6,256 bases of DNA, from contig JAICTU010000509.1 in assembly GCA_025936205.1 (NCBI GenBank), positions 1 to 6,256 of the forward strand, given 5' to 3'. This DNA comes from Polyangiaceae bacterium. Lineage in GTDB: Bacteria; Myxococcota; Polyangia; Polyangiales; Polyangiaceae. Positions 1 through 4,889 of this stretch are shown one piece after another. The notes beneath the pieces were generated by a model, which saw only the letters and a program-made list of their open reading frames with translations, had not been told where the DNA came from and made no database searches. Position numbers and translations under genes: made by a program. Numbering within the stretch: the first letter of the stretch is position 1; each line of letters opens with the position of its first letter.

Positions 1-57
1 GAGCAGCGTGATCACGCCCGACGGCGCCGGCAACGTGGCGGGGGGTGCCTGCGACAC
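1..57 (-). CDS. 5' end of a gene leaving the left edge; possible SAM hydrolase / DUF62 family
   Basis: Only 19 codons are visible, beginning with GTG at 57-55 directly after the TGA stop of the upstream gene (58-60). A strong Shine-Dalgarno (GAGGAGG, 63-69) lies 5 nt before the GTG, which is the main reason to call a gene. The residues read M-S-Q-A-P-P-A-T-L-P-A-P-S-G-V-I-T-L-L. The ending G-V-I-T-L-L resembles the first beta strand of the S-adenosyl-L-methionine hydrolase / hydroxide adenosyltransferase family (DUF62), whose members usually open with an ITLLTDFG-type sequence. That family cleaves SAM to adenosine and methionine. The decisive TDFG would lie just outside the window, so the family is a guess from six residues. 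The stop-to-start junction suggests co-transcription and translational coupling with the small gene upstream. Confidence 0.5.
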   Translation of the reverse strand, partial: MSQAPPATLPAPSGVITLL

Positions 58-366
58 TCAGCCCTCCTCGCCCTCGCTCGAGCGCCGCGGCACGTCGCGC
101 CAGCGCGTGAAACGCCGCGGCCAGCCGTCTTCCGGGTGCGCGCGCCAGGCGGCGCGCAGTGCGGCGCGCAGGTAACGACACAGCCACTCCGGCGGCTCTC
201 CCGGCCCCGACCAGGGCCGCCACTCGACCTCGCCGTCGGCCTTCGCCACCCCCGCTTCACTCGACCAGGTCCCGTCGGGCGTGCTCAATTCCACGCGAAA
301 ACGCGCGCCGCCGTCATCTTGGTGAATCAGCAGCGCTTCAAAGCGGCCGCCAGCGTCGGGTTGCAT
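58..366 (-). CDS. Small tryptophan-rich hypothetical protein (102 aa)
   Basis: I do not recognise a named family. The product is 102 aa with no signal peptide or membrane segment, so it is probably cytoplasmic. Residues 8-34 look like two beta strands (RFEALLIH, ARFRVELS). A short strand EVEWRPW (46-52) and a clear amphipathic helix starting PPEWLCRYLRAAL (58-77) follow. The basic, aromatic end (82-95) holds W82 and W89, and the tail is acidic (EGEEG). Seven tryptophans in 102 residues (34, 49, 52, 61, 74, 82, 89) is high. The strand-rich start followed by one helix could be a small alpha/beta fold, and I infer no activity. The ATG at 364-366 has no good Shine-Dalgarno, and the frame stays open upstream, so the start could be earlier. 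Its stop abuts the next gene's GTG, consistent with an operon running off the left edge. Plus-strand frames over it are shadows. Confidence 0.75.
   Translation of the reverse strand: MQPDAGGRFEALLIHQDDGGARFRVELSTPDGTWSSEAGVAKADGEVEWRPWSGPGEPPEWLCRYLRAALRAAWRAHPEDGWPRRFTRWRDVPRRSSEGEEG
63..69 (-). promoter_or_regulatory. Ribosome binding site for the left-edge gene
   Basis: GAGGAGG on the minus strand is a near-perfect anti-Shine-Dalgarno match. It lies inside the last codons of the 58-366 gene, 5 nt before the GTG at 57. It decides the start of the left-edge gene and indicates re-initiation or coupling. Confidence 0.6.
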
Positions 367-472
367 GGGCCGCAGCCTACGACGTCCGGCAGTGTCTCTG
401 CACGACCCTTGGTTTCGCTGAAGAAATGTCCTACGCCGGCTTACAGATTGGATTCGAGGAGGAGGCTTTCAA
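367..472. promoter_or_regulatory. Divergent intergenic region between the small gene and the outer-membrane protein gene
   Basis: This 106-bp stretch must hold the promoters of two divergent genes. No convincing sigma70 pair is visible: TTGGTT at 409-414 is a possible -35, but the hexamer 17 bp downstream (TACGCC, 432-437) is poor. A copy of a TGTCTCTGCACG-like motif (393-404) resembles the tandem repeats found after the outer-membrane protein gene (1415-1449). The only strong signal is the ribosome binding site at 456-465. Confidence 0.4.
456..465 (+). promoter_or_regulatory. Strong ribosome binding site of the outer-membrane protein gene
   Basis: GAGGAGGAGG lies 7 nt before the ATG at 473. 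It contains two overlapping Shine-Dalgarno cores and is the strongest in the window, suggesting high translation. It selects ATG 473 over the internal ATG at codon 18. Confidence 0.8.
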
Positions 473-1273
473 ATGCTTAGGTCTTCTGGTTTTTGGTGCG
501 GCGGGCGCGTCCTGGTGGCTCTCATGGGCCTGACGGCAGGCGTGTTGGCTTCGAGCAGTGCGGCGGCGCAGGCTCCGGCGGCTCAAACCGAGCCCCAACC
601 GCTCCCCCAACCGAACACGGCGCCCGACACGCCGGCGCCCACCACGGAGCCCCAGCCCGAGCCGAAGATCAACCTCACCGGCCAGAAGAAGCCGATGATC
701 GACCTCAGCACGCCGCCGCCCTCGGCGCCCGAGGGCCGCACCTATCACGAGCACGAGGGCTTCTCCCTGCGCTTCGACGTGGGCATCGGCGCGCTGCTCA
801 GCGCCAACAGCACGGCGGACAACGTGCCCGACGTGAAGACCGGCGGCCTCACCTTCGACTACGATCTCCAGATCGGCGGAGCCCCCTCGCCCGGGATCGT
901 GCTCGGCGGCGCCGTCACCGGCAAGCTCCAGCTCTCCGGCGACTGGGAAGTAGACGACCTCGAGGTCGGTGGCGGCAACCTGAACACCATCGTGGTCGGG
1001 CCCTTCTTCGACGGCTACCCCGACGTCCACGGCAACCTGCATTTCGGCGGCACCGTGGGCCTCGCGCACCTGGGCGCGGACACCGGCCTGGGCGGAGACA
1101 AGCTCTCCGCACTCGGCGTCGGCGGCGCATTCTGGGCGGGCTCGGGCGTGTGGGTCGCTCCCGATTGGTCGATCGGCGGCGCGCTCCGGCTCGACGCCGC
1201 GTGGGGCAAAGACAGCGACACGACGCTCAGCGAGGTCGGCCTGAGCCTGATGTTCTCGCTGCTGTATAACTGA
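473..1273 (+). CDS. Exported outer-membrane beta-barrel protein with proline-rich linker (266 aa)
   Basis: This is probably an outer-membrane protein of unknown specific role. Residues 1-34 form a Sec signal peptide: R3 and R12, a hydrophobic core VLVALMGLTAGVLA (13-26), and an AQA motif with likely cleavage after A34. Residues 35-65 are rich in Pro, Gln, Glu and Thr, with repeated EPQP-like units, and suggest an extended periplasmic linker. A conserved-looking hinge follows (KINLTGQKKPMIDL, 65-78). From about 95 to 266 there are alternating hydrophobic/polar, glycine-rich stretches typical of barrel strands: FSLRFDVGIGALL, GLTFDYDLQIGG, GIVLGGAVTGKLQL, HFGGTVGLAHL, ALGVGGAFWAGSGVWV, WSIGGALRLDAAWG, and VGLSLMFSLLYN as the last strand. 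The final residue is Asn with Tyr just before it, slightly off the usual terminal aromatic signal. At about 170 residues the barrel would have 8 to 10 strands. It appears monocistronic and ends facing a convergent gene. The export call is firm; the barrel is inferred from pattern, and a periplasmic beta-sandwich is the alternative. Confidence 0.85.
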   Translation: MLRSSGFWCGGRVLVALMGLTAGVLASSSAAAQAPAAQTEPQPLPQPNTAPDTPAPTTEPQPEPKINLTGQKKPMIDLSTPPPSAPEGRTYHEHEGFSLRFDVGIGALLSANSTADNVPDVKTGGLTFDYDLQIGGAPSPGIVLGGAVTGKLQLSGDWEVDDLEVGGGNLNTIVVGPFFDGYPDVHGNLHFGGTVGLAHLGADTGLGGDKLSALGVGGAFWAGSGVWVAPDWSIGGALRLDAAWGKDSDTTLSEVGLSLMFSLLYN

Positions 1274-1414
1274 GCAGGTTTTGGGGGCTCGGCTCCGTGC
1301 GACGACGTCCGACTTCAGGAGAGCCCGTCGCTCGGCCCGGCCCCCGCGCTCCGCTGTGGGAAAACTCGACGGGTCGGCAAACTCGGCAGCCGTCCGTGAC
1401 TCGCTGGCACAGCG

Positions 1415-1449
1415 CCTGTCTCTACGCGGACCCCTGTCTCTACACGGAC
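1415..1449 (+). repeat. Two-copy tandem repeat, 18-bp period
   Basis: Unit 1, CCTGTCTCTACGCGGAC (1415-1431), and unit 2, CCTGTCTCTACACGGAC (1433-1449), match at 16 of 17 positions with one C between them. A decayed third copy may begin near 1451 (CGGTGTCTCGCGG). A related TGTCTCTGCACG occurs at 393-404, upstream of the neighbouring gene. I see no other TGTCTCT in the window. The function is unknown; possibilities are a protein-binding site array, an intergenic repeat family or slippage. Confidence 0.6.
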
Positions 1450-1456
1450 ACGGTGT

Positions 1457-1476
1457 CTCGCGGTTTTCGGCGCGAG
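1457..1476. terminator. Possible bidirectional terminator hairpin between convergent genes
   Basis: CTCGCG (1457-1462) and CGCGAG (1471-1476) form a perfect 6-bp stem with an 8-nt loop, 10 nt past the stop of the minus-strand gene. Neither strand has a T-run after it, so it is not a classic intrinsic terminator. Its position between convergent genes is the main support. Confidence 0.3.
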
Positions 1477-1485
1477 TTCTCGTGC

Positions 1486-1968
1486 TCAGCTGTAGAGCGG
1501 CTCGACGGCGGCCCAGCGCGCGGAGCGCGGAGGACGCGCTTCGAGCCCGTCGAAATCGAGGTCCGGCTCTCCCTCTTCAGCCCAGGCGATGACCACCACG
1601 TCTTCGTCGTGATCCTCGAAGTGCACGAGGTCGAGCTGGATGCCGAAGCGCAGCTGGTCGGCGCTCACGGCGCGCTGCGCGGAGGCCAGCGGACGCGCGT
1701 AAGCCAGCGGACGCCCGGCGCTCACGTCCCGCTCGCGATACGACTGCACGACGAGCCGCAGCCCCTCGTGCGAAGCGGCCGAGACCGGTTGCCGCACGCG
1801 CACCCGACGCCGGCCGAGGCCACTCAGACTGCCGGACGTATCCGCGAGCAGAGCCGTCCACGAGTCCGTATCCGAGAGCGCCGGGCATCGCGCGGCGAGG
1901 GGGTTCGGAGGGGGGATGCTGCCCGACGCAGTGGGTGGCACAGTCGACATGTTCATAGAGATATGCAC
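1486..1968 (-). CDS. Hypothetical protein, 160 aa, acidic C-terminal half
   Basis: I do not recognise a family. The first 50 residues are low-complexity (Pro, Ser, Thr, Ala) and probably disordered. Residues 53-131 look like a strand-rich domain: RRRVRVR (53-59), EGLRLVVQSY (68-77), then LRFGIQLDLVHFED (106-119) and DVVVIAWAEE (123-132). Residues 118-140 are strongly acidic (EDHDED, EEGEPDLDFD). There is no signal peptide or membrane segment. The annotated start is GTG at 1966-1968; ATG codons at 1956 and 1950 (codons 5 and 7) are equally possible, and none has a clear Shine-Dalgarno. A longer codon-aligned frame on the plus strand (1297-2115) competes. Base composition by codon position does not separate the two over the central part. 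The minus frame is preferred because its ends coincide with the coding-like stretch, while the plus frame continues into sequence that looks non-coding. The DnaA-box region lies immediately upstream, so its promoter may be embedded there. Confidence 0.65.
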   Translation of the reverse strand: MHISMNMSTVPPTASGSIPPPNPLAARCPALSDTDSWTALLADTSGSLSGLGRRRVRVRQPVSAASHEGLRLVVQSYRERDVSAGRPLAYARPLASAQRAVSADQLRFGIQLDLVHFEDHDEDVVVIAWAEEGEPDLDFDGLEARPPRSARWAAVEPLYS

Positions 1969-2015
1969 GCTGCGTGCCAGCGCAATGCCAGGTCTGCGAA
2001 CCTTGTCGCACAGGC

Positions 2016-2024
2016 TGTGGATAA
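2016..2024 (-). promoter_or_regulatory. Perfect DnaA box
   Basis: TGTGGATAA on the plus strand is TTATCCACA on the minus strand, an exact match to the strong consensus TTATNCACA. The context CTGTGGATAACCCTGTG resembles sequences typical of bacterial origins. Confidence 0.6.
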
Positions 2025-2057
2025 CCCTGTGTTTCTCCTCAGGCCCTGGGCACTAGC

Positions 2058-2066
2058 TGTGGACAG
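2058..2066 (-). promoter_or_regulatory. Weak DnaA box
   Basis: TGTGGACAG on the plus strand is CTGTCCACA on the minus strand, with two mismatches to TTATCCACA. It has the same orientation as the perfect box and starts 42 bp after it. Confidence 0.35.
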
Positions 2067-2124
2067 CGGGCTGCACCATTCGGGGCCTTTTCCGCGCGGA
2101 CACACAACATTTTAACGGACGAAG

Positions 2125-2133
2125 TTCTCCACA
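2125..2133 (+). promoter_or_regulatory. Near-consensus DnaA box, opposite orientation
   Basis: TTCTCCACA has one mismatch to TTATCCACA. It lies just after the AT-rich patch and faces the other two boxes. Confidence 0.4.
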
Positions 2134-2164
2134 GGCGAGGGTTGCCCGGACTGATCTTTACGTG

Positions 2165-2184
2165 GTCGGGAATGCTTCCCGGAC
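2165..2184 (-). terminator. Hairpin downstream of the metallopeptidase gene, possible terminator
   Basis: GGGAA (2168-2172) and TTCCC (2176-2180) pair around a 3-nt loop. GTC (2165-2167) and GAC (2182-2184) extend the stem past a single bulged base. It begins about 35 nt past the TAA of the minus-strand gene. No U-tract follows, so termination is uncertain. Confidence 0.3.
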
Positions 2185-2219
2185 GGCTGTTTGGCGGGGT
2201 GCCGGGCGACCGATGAGGC

Positions 2220-3509
2220 TTAACGGACCCAGGTCCCGCGGAGCCAAGCCCGGAGAGCAGTGCATCCTCCGCCCGTAGCGAAATGGAACGATCCGAACCT
2301 CACACGGTCGCGCTGCCGCAAGACCCCAACGTTGGCACCGTCGCCATCCGCCCCGCAGCTCCATTCTGCCACCGGCGGAACCGTCCGAGTCGCCGATGCC
2401 GGCAGTTGGGCCGAGGCGAGCCAGTGCGCGATGGCGCCGGCCGCCTCCTGTCGCTGCAGTGCCAAATCCCAGACAACGGCGACGTCGCTGTCACTGGCAA
2501 AGACCGACACACGGTCGGCAGCCCAGGCGCCCGCGAGCTCCGCCGCTTCTCCGGCAGCCGCCCATTCCTCGAGCACGACGCGCAGGCTCTGCTCCCCGAG
2601 CACATCTGAATACACCGCCTGATAGGCGCTGCTGGGTGCCGCAAATTCGCCCAGTGCCGGCAACGCGGCAGCTTGATCCGGATGCAACAGCTCGTGACTG
2701 CTCCCGGGCGGTTGCGCCAGCGCGCGATCGACCGCGGCAAAGCCGCCCTGCACCAGCAACTCGCTGACGCGCGCGCGGGCGTCGAGATAAGGCGCCGCCA
2801 GCGAGCGCGCGATCACGCCGGGCAACGCCGGACCTTCCTCCGACGGCGGGCGTTCGCCGGCAGCGAACCCGAGTCGCTCGACGACCGCGAGCGCATCCGC
2901 TTCGGCGAGCGCGTGCAGCGCGCTCTGGCGATCCCAGGCGCCCGGCTCATGACGCAGACGGCGGGTCAGCCCGTGCGCGTGATCCTGCAGGGCATGCACC
3001 AGCTCGTGCGCGAGCGCGCGCTGGCGATCCGCAGCCGAGAGCGCCCCGTCGACGTAGAGTGTCGGCGGCTCGCCCGCGTAGAAAGCTGCCAGACGCCCCG
3101 GCAGCGAGACCTCCAGCGCGGCGGCGAGATCGAAATTGCTCGGCACCAGCCCGAGCCGATGCAGCAACAGGGCCTGGGCGCCGCGCACGTTCTCGGGCAC
3201 ATCGCGCTCGAACTGCTGGCGCGCGCGCCGAGCCAGCTCCTGCGCAGGCAGCTCGACCAGCGCCGGCAGCGGCCCGGGCTCGAGCCCGCGCACGGCCGCC
3301 ACACGCCGCAGCAGCTCCACGAGCGGATCTGAGCCGATCGGAGCCGTGACGAGGGGTTCGTCGCTGGCTGCCTCTGGCGCGCCAGCGCCGGACAGCGGCC
3401 GATCGAGCCAGGCAGCACGGCTCGATCGCGGCGCGCAGCCGAGCGCGCTCACCCCCAGCCCCAGTCCCAGCCGAATCGCAGAGAGCAGGAGCGCTCCGCG
3501 CGCCTTCAC
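2220..3509 (-). CDS. Putative lipoprotein zinc metallopeptidase (HELVH, 429 aa)
   Basis: This is probably a membrane-anchored hydrolase. The N-terminus (MKARG, then a hydrophobic stretch 6-24) ends in A-L-G-C25, an acceptable though not ideal lipobox (Ala rather than Leu at -3). Residue +2 is Ala, so outer-membrane retention is expected. The active site is H168-E169-L-V-H172 within RALAHELVHALQDHAHGL, where the two His bind zinc and the Glu is catalytic. Thirty-one residues later, E203 in HALAEADAL (199-207) sits where related HELTHALQDQ...EGDA proteins place the third ligand, which suggests a gluzincin-like site. The only other cysteines, C385 and C416, could form a disulfide in the C-terminal region, which fits an extracytoplasmic protein. 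The substrate is unknown. The GTG start at 3507-3509 overlaps the epimerase stop as GTGA, so expression is probably coupled to rpe. No strong Shine-Dalgarno is present, which also fits coupling. A hairpin follows the gene. Metallopeptidase-like is fairly secure; catalytic activity is inferred from the motif. Confidence 0.85.
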   Translation of the reverse strand: MKARGALLLSAIRLGLGLGVSALGCAPRSSRAAWLDRPLSGAGAPEAASDEPLVTAPIGSDPLVELLRRVAAVRGLEPGPLPALVELPAQELARRARQQFERDVPENVRGAQALLLHRLGLVPSNFDLAAALEVSLPGRLAAFYAGEPPTLYVDGALSAADRQRALAHELVHALQDHAHGLTRRLRHEPGAWDRQSALHALAEADALAVVERLGFAAGERPPSEEGPALPGVIARSLAAPYLDARARVSELLVQGGFAAVDRALAQPPGSSHELLHPDQAAALPALGEFAAPSSAYQAVYSDVLGEQSLRVVLEEWAAAGEAAELAGAWAADRVSVFASDSDVAVVWDLALQRQEAAGAIAHWLASAQLPASATRTVPPVAEWSCGADGDGANVGVLRQRDRVRFGSFHFATGGGCTALRAWLRGTWVR

Positions 3510-4204
3510 CCCGCGCTAGCCGCGCTGCTACCGGCAGCATTGCGCAGTGCGCTGATCGCCGCTGCCCGATCGGGCAGGTCGAAGATCTTCGAGCCCGAGA
3601 CGAGCACGTGCCCGCCCGCGCGCACGATGCGGCCCGCATTCTCCGGTGACACACCGCCGTCGACCTCGAGCTCTATCGGTTGACCGGATTGCGCGATCAT
3701 CTTTCGCACTGCAGCGATCTTCGGGAGCTGTGACTCCTGGAAGGCCTGCCCGCCCTGCCCAGGGCTGACGCACAGCACCAAAACGAGATCGAGCCCCGTG
3801 AGGAACGGCTGGAGCGTCTCCACCGGCGTCTCCGGCTTCAGCGCGACGCCCGCGCGCTTGCCGAGCGAGCGGATCTTGGCGAGCGCCTGCCGCAGATCGA
3901 CGCAGGCCTCTTCATGCACCGTGATGCTATCGGCTCCGGCCTGGGCGAACGCCTCCAGGTAGCGCTCGGGCTCGTTCACCATCAGGTGGACGTCCACCGG
4001 CAGACGCGTGGCGCGCCGCGCTGCTTTGACCGTCGCGGGACCGAAGGTGAGATGTGGCGCGAAGCGCCCATCCACCACATCGACGTGCACCCAGTCGGCA
4101 CCGCCGGCTTCGACATCGGCGATCTCGCGCGCCAGATGCCCCAGATCGGCACTCAAAATCGAAGGCGCAACCAGAACGCCGCCAGACATGCGCGCGGGAT
4201 ACAC
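3506..4204 (-). CDS. rpe: Ribulose-phosphate 3-epimerase
   Basis: The enzyme interconverts D-ribulose 5-phosphate and D-xylulose 5-phosphate in the pentose phosphate and Calvin pathways; it is a cytoplasmic metal-dependent (beta/alpha)8 barrel. Landmarks are VAPSILSADL (12-21), WVHVDVVDGRFAP (38-50), LPVDVHLMV (68-76), ITVHEEA (94-100), GVALKPETP (119-127), SPGQGGQAF (147-155), LEVDGGVSPENAG (179-191) and GHVLVSGSKIF (198-208). By comparison with the E. coli enzyme, metal ligands H40, D42, H73 and D182 are all present. Two of the active-site methionines are replaced: V44 in the usual DVMDG and L144 before the usual NPGFGGQ loop, which here reads SPGQGGQ. M75 is kept. Length is normal for the family. 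The longest start is GTG at 4202-4204; ATG at 4187-4189 (codon 6, giving 227 aa beginning MSGGVLVAPS) fits the family at least as well. Neither start has a visible Shine-Dalgarno. Its TGA overlaps the GTG of the metallopeptidase gene. Allulose-6-phosphate epimerase is a less likely alternative. Confidence 0.95.
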   Translation of the reverse strand: MYPARMSGGVLVAPSILSADLGHLAREIADVEAGGADWVHVDVVDGRFAPHLTFGPATVKAARRATRLPVDVHLMVNEPERYLEAFAQAGADSITVHEEACVDLRQALAKIRSLGKRAGVALKPETPVETLQPFLTGLDLVLVLCVSPGQGGQAFQESQLPKIAAVRKMIAQSGQPIELEVDGGVSPENAGRIVRAGGHVLVSGSKIFDLPDRAAAISALRNAAGSSAASAG

Positions 4205-4328
4205 GAGGAGCAGGCCCGTCGCCAGTCATTCCCGGGTGGCGTTGCAGCTCGGCCGGCCTGGTACCCGAGCGGGCCGACAGTGATCGCGAGGCTCCCAGCG
4301 ACGCCCAAAGCCTCTGAAGGTCGCGGCC

Positions 4329-4357
4329 TTACCCGGTGACGGTCGGCGTGTTAAGGT
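4329..4357 (+). promoter_or_regulatory. Candidate extended -10 promoter for the acetyltransferase gene
   Basis: TGTTAAGGT (4349-4357) fits the extended -10 pattern TGNTANNNT. TTACCC (4329-4334) lies 17 bp upstream as a weak -35. Each hexamer matches only 3 of 6 consensus bases, so the extended TG carries the call. The implied leader is about 20 nt. Confidence 0.3.
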
Positions 4358-4372
4358 GGACTCCCGTTCCGC

Positions 4373-4377
4373 AGGAG
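4373..4377 (+). promoter_or_regulatory. Ribosome binding site of the acetyltransferase gene
   Basis: AGGAG lies 6 nt before the GTG at 4384. It supports the GTG start, since no ATG is available nearby. Confidence 0.75.
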
Positions 4378-4383
4378 ACCTGA

Positions 4384-4827
4384 GTGATCACGCGCCCGCT
4401 CGGCAAGAAAGACTATGACCACATCGTCCAGGTGATCGATCGTTGGTGGGGCGGCCCGACGTCGGCACTGGCTCATCCGGTCTTCTTCTACGAGCTCGGT
4501 CAGTGCGCGCGCGTGGTCGAGCACGATGGCATCCTGGTCGGCTTCCTCTTCGGTCTGATCGCTCCCGGCCCGCCCAAGGTCGGCTACGTGCACTTGGTCG
4601 GCATCCATCCGGACTATCGCCGCCGCGGCGTGGGCAAGGTGCTCTACCAGGCCTTCGAGGAAGAGTGCCGCTCCCAGGGCTGCGCGAGCATGAAGGCCGT
4701 CACCACCACCGGCAACGACGGCTCGATCGCGTTCCATCAGGCCACCGGCTGGGACGTCGCGCTGATCGAAGACTACGCGGGCCCTGCGCGCCCGCGCGTC
4801 GTGTTCAGCAAGAAGCTCGCGAGCTGA
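4384..4827 (+). CDS. GNAT family N-acetyltransferase (147 aa)
   Basis: A small cytoplasmic enzyme expected to transfer an acetyl group from acetyl-CoA to an amine; the acceptor cannot be told from sequence. The GNAT fold is visible in order. Residues 1-20 hold the first strand and helix (ITRPLGKKDYDHIVQVID). DGILVGFLFGLI (48-59) and VGYVHLVGIHP (67-77) are the central strands. The pyrophosphate-binding loop is R79-R-R-G-V-G84, followed by helix KVLYQAFEEECRSQG. Motif B follows as N111-D-G-S-I-A-F-H-Q-A-T-G-W123. The length fits single-domain GNATs. The WWGGPTSALAHP segment (21-32) before the second strand may shape the acceptor site. The GTG start is fixed by AGGAG 6 nt upstream. The SNF2 gene starts 62 bp downstream on the same strand with no strong terminator between, so the two may be co-transcribed. 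Confidence 0.92.
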   Translation: MITRPLGKKDYDHIVQVIDRWWGGPTSALAHPVFFYELGQCARVVEHDGILVGFLFGLIAPGPPKVGYVHLVGIHPDYRRRGVGKVLYQAFEEECRSQGCASMKAVTTTGNDGSIAFHQATGWDVALIEDYAGPARPRVVFSKKLAS

Positions 4828-4889
4828 GCGCGCGCTCGGCGCCGATGACGTCTCCCCGTCTGGGGCCGCGCATGGCATGACAGCGCGCC

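Larger units (their letters stand above)
1274..1485. other. Convergent intergenic spacer (212 bp)
   Basis: This non-coding stretch lies between the ends of the outer-membrane protein gene and the convergent minus-strand gene. It holds an 18-bp-period tandem repeat (1415-1449), an adjoining small palindrome GACAC-G-GTGTC (1447-1457) and a hairpin (1457-1476). It also has a weak DnaA-box-like TGTGGGAAA near 1354-1362 (two mismatches). The open frames crossing it lack coding character. Confidence 0.5.
1969..2219. other. 251-bp non-coding region with a DnaA-box cluster
   Basis: This is the longest gene-free stretch in the window, between two minus-strand genes. It holds three DnaA-box-like nonamers (2016-2024, 2058-2066, 2125-2133), a short AT-rich patch (about 2104-2118, containing ATTTTAA) and a hairpin just after the metallopeptidase gene (2165-2184). 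Read on the minus strand, the patch gives TAAAAT, a fair -10 for the downstream gene, but no matching -35 is visible. It could be an origin-like element, a DnaA-titration or DnaA-regulated promoter region, or an ordinary leader with chance boxes. Confidence 0.5.
4205..4383. promoter_or_regulatory. Divergent promoter region between rpe and the acetyltransferase gene
   Basis: This 179-bp non-coding stretch separates two divergently transcribed pairs and must hold both promoters. The plus-strand side has a candidate extended -10 promoter and a good ribosome binding site. I found no convincing promoter or operator for rpe on the minus strand. Confidence 0.5.

Noticed and set aside
2..175. Plus-strand frame open from the left edge to TAA at 173-175, as a possible 3' gene end
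   Set aside because: It overlaps the minus-strand small gene, and the segment inside that gene reads as low-complexity Arg/Ser/Gln. The minus-strand start with its ribosome binding site explains the edge better.
1297..2115. Long plus-strand open frame (272 codons) opposite the 160-aa gene
   Set aside because: It is codon-aligned antisense to the minus-strand gene, and both of its ends run through repeat-containing or DnaA-box DNA with no coding character. No Shine-Dalgarno or recognisable domain is present.
4327..4356. CCTTA / TAAGG inverted repeat in the promoter region
   Set aside because: A 5-bp stem with a 20-nt loop is easily due to chance; there is no evidence of an operator or riboswitch.
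4826..4837. Perfect 12-bp palindrome GAGCGCGCGCTC after the acetyltransferase stop
   Set aside because: It has no loop and no T-run, and it consists of alternating GC bases expected by chance at this composition. It is not called a terminator or operator.
4845..4880. 11-codon ATG-started frame between the acetyltransferase and SNF2 genes
   Set aside because: No ribosome binding site and no distinctive composition; it is too short to support as a leader peptide.
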